DNA of 64,000 nt, taken from contig NZ_JBASXK010000089.1 in assembly GCF_049276915.1 (NCBI RefSeq), forward strand, positions 17,112-81,111, read 5' to 3'. This DNA comes from Aestuariivita sp049276915. Its GTDB lineage: Bacteria > Pseudomonadota > Alphaproteobacteria > Rhodobacterales > Rhodobacteraceae. Position numbers and translations under genes: made by a program. Each line of letters starts with the position of its first letter. Positions within the stretch are counted from its first letter, which is position 1. The notes below the pieces were generated by a model, which had not been told where the DNA came from, ran no database searches, and worked only from the letters and a program-made list of their open reading frames with translations. Of this stretch, positions 17,402-25,285 are shown in pieces.

Positions 17402-18202
17402 TCACTCGCCGCTGCATCCGCGGATGTCGACGGCGCGTTTGTCACCCAACACCGTGAAGCGCAGCTTGGAGCGATCAAGGGCAAAGCTGCGCGCGCTGGC
17501 GTGCACAAGCTCGGAGGTGGCAATCAGCGTATCGCCCTGCCGATTGACGGCGGTCTCGGAAACCCAGATCTGCGGATTGCCGGTCTCCGTAACCGTGAAT
17601 TCGTCCCCTCCGGCGTGGGGCATGCGAATATGGGCTTCGATCTTCATCCCGTCCCGGGTCGGGGAAATCACGCATGTGGCAGAGGATACGCCCGCTTCAC
17701 TGGCGCTGTAGGGGCGGTCCGTACGGGCCGCAAGAATGGCTGGGTGTTGCTTGGCGTCGGGATCGAGAATGTGGTCAAAAGACAGCGTGCTGGGGATGCA
17801 GACATCCTTGCACACGCCCAGTTCGACCTTGCCCTTGAGGCGCACGCGCGTGCCGTCTTGTGTCGGTGTGACATCGATCGGCAACACCAGTTCATGTTCA
17901 TAACCGACCGAGCGCATGCCATTCTGGTCAAACACCTTTGGCGTGGGCCAGTAGATCTGGGTGGCTGCCACATTGCGCGAGCCCCGCCAGGAAAACTCGG
18001 GCGGGATACCTGCATCGCCCGGTGCGCGCCAATAGGTTTTCCAGCCATCCTCAAGCGTCAGCTTGATACCCGCGTGATGCGTGCCGTTTGCATCCAGCCC
18101 GCCATCCAGCACTTCGATGCGCACGACATCGTCTATCCAGCTCTGTGCCTGTGCAGGCAGAGCGGTCAGCGCCGCTAGGGCAAGGGGGAGGAGGCGATGC
18201 AT
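17402..18202 (-). CDS. Periplasmic DsbD-alpha-like protein
   Basis: A protein of about 266 residues with a signal peptide (MHRLLPLALAALTALPAQAQ). It resembles only the N-terminal domain of DsbD/ScsB thiol reductases: GIKLTLEDGWKTYWRAPGDAGIPPEFSW, VGYEHELVLPIDVTP and ELGVCKDVCIPSTLSF, the latter carrying the paired cysteines of the alpha domain. There is no membrane core and no thioredoxin-like gamma domain, so it would need a separate electron donor. Starts are possible at 18226, 18208 and 18202; 18202 best fits an AGGG site and the signal peptide. It is transcribed away from algH. Confidence 0.82.
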   Translation of the reverse strand: MHRLLPLALAALTALPAQAQSWIDDVVRIEVLDGGLDANGTHHAGIKLTLEDGWKTYWRAPGDAGIPPEFSWRGSRNVAATQIYWPTPKVFDQNGMRSVGYEHELVLPIDVTPTQDGTRVRLKGKVELGVCKDVCIPSTLSFDHILDPDAKQHPAILAARTDRPYSASEAGVSSATCVISPTRDGMKIEAHIRMPHAGGDEFTVTETGNPQIWVSETAVNRQGDTLIATSELVHASARSFALDRSKLRFTVLGDKRAVDIRGCSGE

Positions 18203-18280
18203 TCTCATGTCCCTGAGATGGCGCATGAGCGTTGAAATGCCAAGTCACGTTCCGGTCAGTCGATTGTAAGCGTGTCGGGG

Positions 18281-18309
18281 TTGCACTGTAACTGTGCAGG
18301 ATGTGTACT
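18281..18309 (+). promoter_or_regulatory. Candidate promoter with inverted repeat upstream of algH
   Basis: TTGCAC (18281-18286) and TGTACT (18304-18309) are 17 bp apart and precede the algH start by about 32 bp. The -35 region overlaps an inverted repeat, TGCAC-7 bp-GTGCA (18282-18298). ACTGTA occurs twice nearby. This fits a weak promoter with a possible repressor site, but no regulator is adjacent. Confidence 0.3.
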
Positions 18310-18340
18310 GTAGACAGGCGCTGACGGCTGGATTTGGAAA

Positions 18341-18898
18341 ATGCTTGATCTCGCGGGACATCTTCTGATCGCGATGCCCGGAATGGGCGACCCCCGGTTT
18401 GACGGATCGGTTGTGTTGATGTGCAGTCACTCTGAAGAGGGTGCCATGGGGTTGATCGTCAACAAGCCCGCGCCCGAAGTGCGGTTTTCGGAATTGCTGG
18501 AACAGCTTGATATCGCGCCACAATCCGCTGCTTTGAACCGCCCGGTGCATTTTGGCGGGCCCGTCGAGGGCGGACGGGGCTTTGTGCTGCACAGCCGGGA
18601 TTATGGCTCGGCGATCCACACGCTGCAGGTCACGCCCGAGATCGGGATGACCACCACGCTGGATGTTCTGGAAGACATCGGGCGCGGTGCCGGCCCTGCC
18701 AAGGCCATGATGATTCTGGGATATGCGGGGTGGGGGCCGGGGCAGCTGGAGCGCGAATTGGCTCAGAACGGCTGGCTGACCACAGAAGCCTCGGCGGATC
18801 TGGTCTTTGACGTGGCCGATGCGCGCAAATGGTCGTCAGCCCTGAAAACTCTCGGGATCGAGCCGGTGATGCTGTCCGGGGCTGCCGGGCGGGCCTGA
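18341..18898 (+). CDS. algH: YqgE/AlgH family protein
   Basis: A 185-residue protein of the YqgE/AlgH (DUF179) family. The N-terminus LDLAGHLLIAMPGMGDPRFDGSVVLMCSHSEEGAMGLIVNKP is diagnostic, as are HFGGPVEGGRGFVLHS and AMMILGYAGWGPGQLERELAQNGWL. The biochemical role is poorly defined; AlgH was first linked to alginate regulation in Pseudomonas. The start follows a short leader with the candidate promoter above. It converges with the Sua5-type gene, 7 bp between stops. Confidence 0.93.
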   Translation: MLDLAGHLLIAMPGMGDPRFDGSVVLMCSHSEEGAMGLIVNKPAPEVRFSELLEQLDIAPQSAALNRPVHFGGPVEGGRGFVLHSRDYGSAIHTLQVTPEIGMTTTLDVLEDIGRGAGPAKAMMILGYAGWGPGQLERELAQNGWLTTEASADLVFDVADARKWSSALKTLGIEPVMLSGAAGRA

Positions 18899-18905
18899 GC
18901 GGGGT

Positions 18906-19856
18906 TCAGTCTCGCGGGGCGGCAGCGCGCTGCAGGCGGTCGTTGATGGCGCGGCCAAGACCCGTGTCGGGGATCGGCGCGACGGCGATGGGTCTGCCTT
19001 TGTCATCCAGCGCATGCAGGCAGGCAAAAAGCTGTGCGGCGGCTTCGCCGAGATCGCCAGAGACCGACAGGTTGAGGTCGCCAGTATGCGCGCCAAAACC
19101 GAGGTAGAGTTCGCCCGGCTCAGGAGCATCGGCATTCAGGCGCAATCTGGCTTTCGGCGCATAATGCGAAAGCAGCTGGCCCGGCGCGTTGATCGCGGAT
19201 CCTTCCGCGCGCTGGATCAGCCGGGTGTCGAGCACGCGTTCGAGCGCCTCGACCGGCACGCCGCCGGGTCGCAGAAGCACCGGCTGAGCGTCCTCGAACC
19301 CCACGATTGTGGATTCCACGCCAACCGGGCAGGCCCCGCCATCCACCACGGCATCAATGCGTCCGTCCAGCCCGGCGAGCACATGGGCGGCCTGCGTCGG
19401 GCTGATGCGCCCGGACGGGTTCGCCGAGGGGGCTGCCACGGGGCCATCAAAGGCCCGCAGCAAAGCAGCGGCGACCGGATGAGCGGGAACGCGCAGACCG
19501 ACGGTGGGCAGCCCCGCGGTGACCAGTTCGCTCAGGCCATGATCCAGTGTCAGCGGCAGCACCAGTGTCAAGGGGCCGGGCCAGAACGCGTCGGCCAGCC
19601 GGACGGCGTCACCCTCAAGCACTGCATAGCGCCGTGCCGCCTCAGTGTCTGCGACATGCACGATCAGCGGATTGAAGCTGGGGCGATTCTTGGCGGCGAA
19701 AATACCGGCGACAGCGCGCCCGTTGCATGCATCCGCGCCCAGCCCATAGACGGTTTCGGTTGGAAACGACACCAGCCCTCCGGCGCGCAGCAGATCTGCG
19801 GCCTGGTTCAGGTCGGATGACTCCACACCCAGAGTGATGGTGGTTCGCTGTTGCAT
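18906..19856 (-). CDS. L-threonylcarbamoyladenylate synthase, Sua5 type
   Basis: A 316-residue enzyme that makes threonylcarbamoyl-AMP from threonine, bicarbonate and ATP for the t6A37 modification of ANN-decoding tRNAs. The YrdC domain occupies residues about 10-200 (GGLVSFPTETVYGLGADACNGRAVAGIFAAKNRPSFNPLIVHV, GPLTLVLPL, APSANPSGRISPTQA, VDGGACPVGVESTIVGF). A C-terminal Sua5 domain follows, with the linker SHYAPKARLRL. The frame is open to 19904; the ATG at 19856 gives the family-typical N-terminus. Confidence 0.92.
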   Translation of the reverse strand: MQQRTTITLGVESSDLNQAADLLRAGGLVSFPTETVYGLGADACNGRAVAGIFAAKNRPSFNPLIVHVADTEAARRYAVLEGDAVRLADAFWPGPLTLVLPLTLDHGLSELVTAGLPTVGLRVPAHPVAAALLRAFDGPVAAPSANPSGRISPTQAAHVLAGLDGRIDAVVDGGACPVGVESTIVGFEDAQPVLLRPGGVPVEALERVLDTRLIQRAEGSAINAPGQLLSHYAPKARLRLNADAPEPGELYLGFGAHTGDLNLSVSGDLGEAAAQLFACLHALDDKGRPIAVAPIPDTGLGRAINDRLQRAAAPRD

Positions 19857-19919
19857 CGGGAAGGTGCGCTCGTGACGCGGCGTTTTGGTTGCGTGGATCG
19901 GCAAGGCCGGGTTGGTATG

Positions 19920-19935
19920 AAAGCAATCATGCTTT
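19920..19935. promoter_or_regulatory. Inverted repeat between Sua5-type and acyl-CoA dehydrogenase genes
   Basis: AAAGCA and TGCTTT form perfect 6-bp arms around ATCA in the divergent intergenic region, about 73 bp before the acyl-CoA dehydrogenase start and 64 bp before the Sua5-type start. It is a candidate operator. No regulator gene adjoins it, and short palindromes of this length can arise by chance. Confidence 0.3.
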
Positions 19936-20007
19936 TAGCTGGGCTGTGCGCGGAGGGAAACCCGCCGTGACAGCAGCTGTGTTGCAATTGAGCCAAGGGG
20001 TGATCCT

Positions 20008-21723
20008 ATGCCGTATCGTGCGCCTGTTGCTGATTTCGAATTCATTTACAAACATGTGGTCGGCTTTGATCACGTCGCCCGGACCGAGCGATTTGCCGAT
20101 GCAAGTTCCGAGACCGTCCATGCGATCCTGACCGAGGCGGGCAAGATGTGCGAAGAGGTTCTGGCCCCGCTGCAACGGCCCGGTGATCTGCATCCAGCAG
20201 TTTTGGAGAACGGCGTGGTGCGGACCTCTCCGGGTTATGCCGAGGGATGGCGCGCGATTGCCGAAGGCGGCTGGGTCGGCATCGCAGGTGATCCCGAATA
20301 CGGTGGAATGGGTCTTCCGATGGCTGTGGCAACGGCTGTGAACGACATGATGAGCAGTTCATGCCTGTCGCTGCAACTGGCACCTCTGATGAGCCAGGGG
20401 CAGGTCGAGGCTCTGGAGCACCACGCGAGTGACGCGATCAAGGAACTCTATCTGCCCAAGCTCATGAGCGGGGAATGGACCGGCACGATGAACCTGACCG
20501 AACCACAGGCAGGCTCGGATGTCGGGGCGTTGACCTCCAAGGCCGAGGCCAGAGGCGATGGGACTTATGCGATCACCGGACAGAAGATCTACATCAGCTG
20601 GGGCGATCACGATTTGGCCGAGAATATCTGTCATCTGGTTCTCGCCCGCCTGCCCGGAGCGCCGGAAGGCACAAAGGGCATCAGCCTGTTTCTGGTGCCC
20701 AAGCGCCTGCCGGACGACAATGGCAATGCCGGCGTCGCCAACAGTCTGAAAGTGGTCAGCCTTGAGCACAAGATGGGCTTGCATGGCTCGCCCACCGCAG
20801 TGATGCAGTATGACGGTGCAATCGGTTGGATGGTTGGCCCGGAAAACGGCGGCATGGCGGCGATGTTCACCATGATGAACAATGCGCGTCTGGGGGTCGG
20901 CACACAAGGTGTCGGCGTGGCAGAGGGGGCCTATCAGAACGCCCTGCAATACGCCTTGGATCGCAAGCAGGGCCGCTCCTATCATGGCTATACCATCGCG
21001 GCGCATGCGGATGTCCGACGCATGCTGACCTCTATGAAGGCGGATGTGTTTGCAGCGCGCTCGATTGCATTGGCCTGCGCCGTGGCGATTGACATGGAAA
21101 CCGCCACCGGAGAGGCGGAATGGTCCGCGCGTGCGGCGTTCCTGACGCCGATTTCCAAAGCCTTTGGAACCGATATCGGCAATGAAGTCGCCAACACCGG
21201 CATCCAGGTGCATGGCGGTATGGGTTTCATCGAGGAAACCGGCGCCGCTCAATATGCCCGCGACGTCCGTGTCACGACGATTTATGAGGGCACCAACGGG
21301 ATTCAGGCCATGGATCTGGTGGCGCGCAAGATGTCCGACGGGGGCGAGATGGCGGGCAAGCTGCTGGACGAGATCGAAGAGCAAGCCGAACAGGTCCGCG
21401 CCAGGATGCCGGAACTGGCCGATCTGGCAGAAAGCGTCTGGCAAGCGACCGAGTCTCTGCGCGAGGCAACCGAATGGATCGTCGCGCAGGAGGATGTCAC
21501 GGATCGTTTTGCCGGTGCCGTGCCATATCTGCGCGCTTTTGCGCGGGTGCTGGGCGGGCATTTCCATCTTTCGGCGGCAATGGCGGACCCCAAAGGCCCG
21601 CGCGCGGCCTTGGCGCGGTTCTACATCACACGCCTCTTGCCCGAGCATTCCGGGCTTCTGGTGCATGCCCAAAGCGGATCGGGCGATCTTTACGCGTTGA
21701 GCCTGGACGACCTGGCAGCGTAA
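20008..21723 (+). CDS. Acyl-CoA dehydrogenase, DmdC-like
   Basis: A 571-residue FAD enzyme of the long acyl-CoA dehydrogenase group that includes 3-methylmercaptopropionyl-CoA dehydrogenase DmdC of the DMSP demethylation pathway. The N-terminus YRAPVADFEFIYKHVVGFD is typical. MNLTEPQAGSDVGALTSKAEARGDGTYAITGQKIYISWGDHD forms the FAD/substrate region, and TIYEGTNGIQAMDLVARK carries the likely catalytic glutamate. The C-terminal extension (HFHLSAAMADPKGPRAALARFYI) matches this group. Roseobacters usually carry several DmdC paralogues, so the true acyl-CoA substrate is not decidable here. An MBL hydrolase gene follows after 71 bp, where a small GGCGTT-g-AACGCC inverted repeat sits right after the stop (21726-21738). 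Confidence 0.92.
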   Translation: MPYRAPVADFEFIYKHVVGFDHVARTERFADASSETVHAILTEAGKMCEEVLAPLQRPGDLHPAVLENGVVRTSPGYAEGWRAIAEGGWVGIAGDPEYGGMGLPMAVATAVNDMMSSSCLSLQLAPLMSQGQVEALEHHASDAIKELYLPKLMSGEWTGTMNLTEPQAGSDVGALTSKAEARGDGTYAITGQKIYISWGDHDLAENICHLVLARLPGAPEGTKGISLFLVPKRLPDDNGNAGVANSLKVVSLEHKMGLHGSPTAVMQYDGAIGWMVGPENGGMAAMFTMMNNARLGVGTQGVGVAEGAYQNALQYALDRKQGRSYHGYTIAAHADVRRMLTSMKADVFAARSIALACAVAIDMETATGEAEWSARAAFLTPISKAFGTDIGNEVANTGIQVHGGMGFIEETGAAQYARDVRVTTIYEGTNGIQAMDLVARKMSDGGEMAGKLLDEIEEQAEQVRARMPELADLAESVWQATESLREATEWIVAQEDVTDRFAGAVPYLRAFARVLGGHFHLSAAMADPKGPRAALARFYITRLLPEHSGLLVHAQSGSGDLYALSLDDLAA

Positions 21724-21794
21724 AAGGCGTTGAACGCCGGGAGGAATGCCCGGACTACGGGGCGGTTTTTCGAGCCGTGGAAAGGAAGGTCAAG

Positions 21795-22838
21795 TTGGAC
21801 GGATCGCAGGAGGGTATACGCTATCCTTGGGACGCCGCACCGGAACGTGGTGCGGCGATCGAAGTGGCTCCGGGTGTTCTCTGGATGCGCCTGCCGCTGC
21901 CAATGAAGCTGGATCACGTCAATGTCTACGCGTTGGATGATGGTCAGAGCTGGACGGTGATCGACACGGGCTTTGCCTCGAAACTATCGCGCGAGGTCTG
22001 GACCGGACTGCTGGCCGGGCCGATGGGCGGCAAGCCTGTGGGCCGTGTGATCGTGACCCATCACCATCCCGATCATGTGGGTCTGGCCGGGTGGTTTCAG
22101 TCCGAACATGGGACTGAATTGATCACCACGCGCACCGCATGGCTGTTTTCGCGCATGCTCATGCTGGACAAGCAGGATGCGCTGCCCGAGGAAACCCTTG
22201 CCTTTTATCGCAGTGGCGGAATGGATCCCGAGATCCTGGAACAGCGCCGGACAGACAAGCCGTTCAACTTTGCCGATGTCGTGGCTCCCATGCCGCTGGG
22301 CTACACCCGCATCAAGCAGGGGGATACGATCCGCATGGGCGGTCGCGACTGGGACGTGCATATCGGGAACGGACATTCACCCGAACACGCCACATTCTGG
22401 AGTCGTGACGACAATCTGGTGATCGCCGGTGATCAGATCCTGCCGTCGATCAGCCCGAATATCGGGGTCTACGCCACCGAGCCCATGGCCGATCCGGTGA
22501 GTGATTGGATCGAGGCCTGTGAGCGCCTCTCAACGCTGGCGCGCGCCGATCATCTTGTTCTGGGGGGGCACAAACTGCCCTTTACCGGCTTGCCGTTTCG
22601 GATGCGTCAGTTGATCGACAATCATCACGGTGCACTTGCCCGGTTGATGGACGCGCTGGATACGCCAAAGACCGCTGTCGAGTGCTTCATGCCGATCTTC
22701 AAGCGCAAGATCGGTGAGGGTGAATACGGGCTGGCGCTGGTCGAAGCGATTGCCCATGTCAGCCATCTGCATCAGGCCGGAGAGGTCGAGCGGACCCGCC
22801 GCGAGGACGGGGCCTGGCTTTATCAGCGAAAGGGATAG
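21795..22838 (+). CDS. MBL-fold metallo-hydrolase
   Basis: A 347-residue metallo-beta-lactamase-fold hydrolase. The metal motif THHHPDHVGLAGW is intact, with downstream ligands in IGNGHSPEHATF, VIAGDQILPSISP and VLGGHKLPF. A C-terminal winged-helix-like region (residues about 265-345, ALARLMDALDTPKTAVECFMPIF) resembles the LACTB2-type extension. I choose the TTG at 21795 because AAGGAAGG lies 6-13 bases upstream and LDGSQEGIRYPWD matches the expected N-terminus; a GTG at 21777 is the alternative. Its place after a DmdC-like gene suggests a thioester- or lactone-type substrate, but this is inference. Confidence 0.87.
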   Translation: MDGSQEGIRYPWDAAPERGAAIEVAPGVLWMRLPLPMKLDHVNVYALDDGQSWTVIDTGFASKLSREVWTGLLAGPMGGKPVGRVIVTHHHPDHVGLAGWFQSEHGTELITTRTAWLFSRMLMLDKQDALPEETLAFYRSGGMDPEILEQRRTDKPFNFADVVAPMPLGYTRIKQGDTIRMGGRDWDVHIGNGHSPEHATFWSRDDNLVIAGDQILPSISPNIGVYATEPMADPVSDWIEACERLSTLARADHLVLGGHKLPFTGLPFRMRQLIDNHHGALARLMDALDTPKTAVECFMPIFKRKIGEGEYGLALVEAIAHVSHLHQAGEVERTRREDGAWLYQRKG

Positions 22839-22842
22839 GCCC

Positions 22843-23307
22843 TTGGACAATGAAATCAGAACCGCTGCCGAACTCAGCGAGGCCGAGGCGATTCCCCGGC
22901 GTCATGAGGTGCATACGCAGGCAGGCGGTCAGGTCGATATGGGCGACTTGCCCGATGGTATGAAGACCCCAGTAGAGCACAAAAGCCCGGCGCGCTGGGC
23001 CTATGAGCGATTGATCCTTTATATCCAGAATTTCGAAGAGCAGCTGGACGCTGAACACGAGGTTGGCATGGGCACGGCCGGGGGCGAACTGGGCGTGCTG
23101 CGGATCGAAGGCATGGGCTATTTCGATCCCGATATCGTAACGTTCTATGGCTCTGACGCATCGGGGGTACGCACCCAGCTGATCCAGCATGTCACGCAGC
23201 TGAACGTGATGCTGCGCGCGGCACCCAAGCCACAAGGGCAGGCGGAACCGGCGCGCATCGGCTTTCGGTTGGCTGCGGATTTGCAAAAGGACAGCGACGC
23301 GGCGTAA
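22843..23307 (+). CDS. DUF6173 family protein
   Basis: A 154-residue protein I assign from memory to DUF6173, a family common in Rhodobacteraceae with unknown function. The core is PARWAYERLILYIQNFEEQLDAEHEVGMGTAGGELGVLRIEGMGYFDPDIVTFYGSDASGVRTQLIQHVTQLNVMLRA, with a disordered first 45 residues. The likely start is the TTG at 22843, a few bases after the MBL gene stop and preceded by AAAGGGA; there is no in-frame ATG nearby at the right place. The stop codon overlaps the first arm of a long inverted repeat (see 23306-23365). Confidence 0.78.
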   Translation: MDNEIRTAAELSEAEAIPRRHEVHTQAGGQVDMGDLPDGMKTPVEHKSPARWAYERLILYIQNFEEQLDAEHEVGMGTAGGELGVLRIEGMGYFDPDIVTFYGSDASGVRTQLIQHVTQLNVMLRAAPKPQGQAEPARIGFRLAADLQKDSDAA

Positions 23308-23365
23308 ATCCTGTCGGATTGTGCGCCCGGTCAGGCTGCGCTGGATTGACGTCGTGACAGGATTT
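23306..23365. repeat. 10-bp perfect inverted repeat with 40-nt spacer
   Basis: AAATCCTGTC (23306-23315) is repeated exactly inverted as GACAGGATTT (23356-23365). The left arm starts inside the TAA stop of the DUF6173 gene and the right arm lies 47 bp before the oxidase subunit IV start. An RNA hairpin with a 40-nt loop ending in a short T run could end the upstream transcript or shape the next leader. It is not a canonical intrinsic terminator. Confidence 0.45.
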
Positions 23366-23412
23366 TGCGAATCCGGTATCGAAACGCAACATTGCGCAAC
23401 AGGATGGACAAC

Positions 23413-23547
23413 ATGGCTGACCACAAACACGGCGAGATGAATATCTCGGATCAAGAAAAAACCTTTGAAGGCTTTATGAAATGGGTCACCTGGTCCGTTA
23501 TCGTGATTGTTCTTGTGATCATCTGGATGGCGATTTTCATCACCTGA
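23413..23547 (+). CDS. aa3-type cytochrome c oxidase subunit IV
   Basis: A 44-residue protein, MADHKHGEMNISDQEKTFEG then a single membrane helix (FMKWVTWSVIVIVLVIIWMAIFI). This is the pattern of the small bacterial aa3 oxidase subunit IV, which packs against subunits I-III in the inner membrane of Rhodobacter and Paracoccus and is not essential for turnover. An ATG three codons upstream (23404) is possible. It is alone here; the main oxidase genes are elsewhere. Confidence 0.9.
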   Translation: MADHKHGEMNISDQEKTFEGFMKWVTWSVIVIVLVIIWMAIFIT

Positions 23548-23585
23548 CGCCACCTGCGTTCCTCGAAGTCGGACAGGGGTAAAAA

Positions 23586-24182
23586 ATGCGAATACTGGGC
23601 CTTGTTCTGGGTGCGTTGATGGTTTTGGGGGGCTGCGCGGCTCCTCAGCAACCTTTTGCGTCCGATGAATCCATCGCTGCGGTCTCCTTTCGCGATGAAG
23701 GCCCTCGGGAACTCAAGCTTATGACGATGGTGAACAATCGTTCCGGTGCGGGTGCGCACACGTCCTTGCTGATCAGTGCATCCGAGCGTGTCATCTTCGA
23801 TCCTGCAGGCTCTTTCAAGGCGTCGGGCATTCCCGAACGCAACGATGTGCTGTTCGGGATTACCCCCAATGCCGAGCAGGCTTACATCAGCGCCCATGCC
23901 CGCAGCACGCACCGGGTGATCATTCAGACGGTTCAGGTGTCGCCGCAACAGGCCGAGATGGCGTATCGCCTCGCACTTCAGGCGGGCCCGGTTGCGGGTG
24001 CGTTCTGTGCCAGCTCGACAGCGGCCCTGCTGAGCCAGATCCCCGGATTCGAGGGGCTGCGATCAACATTCTACCCCGTCAATCTGATGGAGCAGTTCGC
24101 CACTGTTCCCGGTGTGCAAACCATCGAATATCGCGAGGACGACGATCCTTCGTTGCAGGCCGCGCTTGATCAGTTGAACTGA
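23586..24182 (+). CDS. Hypothetical lipoprotein
   Basis: A 198-residue protein with a lipoprotein signal peptide (MRILGLVLGALMVLGGC, lipobox LGGC, so Cys17 would be lipidated). The mature part contains KLMTMVNNRSGAGAHTSLLISASERVIFDPAGSF, then a QAEMAYRLALQAGPVAGAFCASSTAALLSQIPGFEGL stretch with a GxFCASSTAALL core. The H-then-C pattern faintly recalls papain-like or NlpC/P60-like folds, in which FCASSTA could carry a catalytic cysteine and GAHTSL a histidine. I cannot confirm this. It converges with azlD. Confidence 0.85.
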   Translation: MRILGLVLGALMVLGGCAAPQQPFASDESIAAVSFRDEGPRELKLMTMVNNRSGAGAHTSLLISASERVIFDPAGSFKASGIPERNDVLFGITPNAEQAYISAHARSTHRVIIQTVQVSPQQAEMAYRLALQAGPVAGAFCASSTAALLSQIPGFEGLRSTFYPVNLMEQFATVPGVQTIEYREDDDPSLQAALDQLN

Positions 24183-24188
24183 ACCGGT

Positions 24189-24524
24189 TCACCCCAGCAG
24201 GTACAACAGCCCATAGAGCGTGGCAGCGCCCGCCCCGATGGCAGCAAAGACATTGCGCGATATCACACCCGCGGCCACAGTCGCGGCGGCGGCGGCAAAG
24301 CGCGCGATATCAAACTCTCCCCCCGTCGCATTCGGCCAGACCACCAGTGGCGCGACCAGCGCAGGCAGGATCGCCACTGCCGTATAGCGCAGATGGCGCA
24401 AGACCCATTCGGGCATGGCGCGATCACCAATCAGACCGAGAAACACGAAACGCAGGCCAAAACTGCCCAGGCCCATGCCGATGATGACTGTCCAGATCAG
24501 GACCGGATCAAAGCCGTCGGTCAT
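24189..24524 (-). CDS. azlD: AzlD-family branched-chain amino-acid transport protein
   Basis: A 111-residue protein with four hydrophobic segments. It matches the AzlD family: LIWTVIIGMGLGSFGLRFVFLGLIGDRAMPEWVLRHLRYTAVAILPALVAPLVVWP. AzlD is the small partner of AzlC in branched-chain amino-acid efflux. The ATG at 24524 overlaps the azlC stop (ATGA); an ATG two codons upstream (24530) is also in frame. Confidence 0.9.
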   Translation of the reverse strand: MTDGFDPVLIWTVIIGMGLGSFGLRFVFLGLIGDRAMPEWVLRHLRYTAVAILPALVAPLVVWPNATGGEFDIARFAAAAATVAAGVISRNVFAAIGAGAATLYGLLYLLG

Positions 24525-25237
24525 GACCATTTCCCTCGCGCCTTGAGCCAGAGCTCGACCTGCGCACCGGCGATCATGCCCGAGATGCCGGCCACCATCA
24601 GGCCAAGGCTGTAGGGGATGCCATTCGCCAGAAGTGCGACCAGGATCGCCACAAGGGCGGCCGCGAGATGAGAGGCCGTGCGCAACATCGGAGCAATCAG
24701 CGCCAGAAAGGCGATGGGCACCACGAAATCCAGACCCCATTCGGGCGGGATCTGGTTGCCGACCAGTGCGCCGATCAAAGTGAATGCGTACCAAGTCGGG
24801 CAGATCGGCGAGATGGTGCCAAAGAAAAAGGCCACCTTTTGCGCAATGGTCATGCCGGGGTCTTTTTCGTATTGCGCCACCGAGCAGGCATAGGATTGAT
24901 CGACCAGCAGATAGGCCATGAGCGCGCGTTGCCACAGCGGGGCGGATCCCAGATGCGGGGTGAGTGCCGCGGAATACATCGCCATTCTGAGGTTCACCGC
25001 CAGAGCCGATGCCAGGATGATCACCGTGGGCGCGTTCTCGGTCATCAGCTGGAGGGCAGTGAACTGCGCCGCTCCGGCGATCACGGCAATCGAAAAGACC
25101 AGCGTTTCGAAAACGCTCAATCCGGCCTCGGTCGCAATCACTCCGAACAGCATCGCAAAAGGAGCAACGACCAAGACAAACGGAGAACCGTCGCGAACTC
25201 CCAACCAAAAGGCCGATTTCGTGGTGGTGGAGCTCAT
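24521..25237 (-). CDS. azlC: AzlC-family branched-chain amino-acid permease
   Basis: A 238-residue inner-membrane permease. FWLGVRDGSPFVLVVAPFAMLFGVIATEAGLSVFETLVFSIAVIAGAAQFTALQLM is the typical AzlC start, and the MAYLLVDQSYACSVAQYEKDPGM segment is also characteristic. Together with AzlD it exports branched-chain amino acids. The pair is transcribed divergently from fdhD across 48 bp. An annotation as an ABC permease would be misleading because no ATPase is involved. Confidence 0.92.
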   Translation of the reverse strand: MSSTTTKSAFWLGVRDGSPFVLVVAPFAMLFGVIATEAGLSVFETLVFSIAVIAGAAQFTALQLMTENAPTVIILASALAVNLRMAMYSAALTPHLGSAPLWQRALMAYLLVDQSYACSVAQYEKDPGMTIAQKVAFFFGTISPICPTWYAFTLIGALVGNQIPPEWGLDFVVPIAFLALIAPMLRTASHLAAALVAILVALLANGIPYSLGLMVAGISGMIAGAQVELWLKARGKWS

Positions 25238-25285
25238 GAGATGTCCTTAGATTGTCGTTCGGGAATTAACGGTCTTCGGGGAGGG

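Noticed and set aside
24668..25285. N-terminal extension of fdhD over azlC
   Set aside because: The added 200 residues are antisense to azlC and unlike FdhD; a purine-rich site and the family start lie at 25286-25292.
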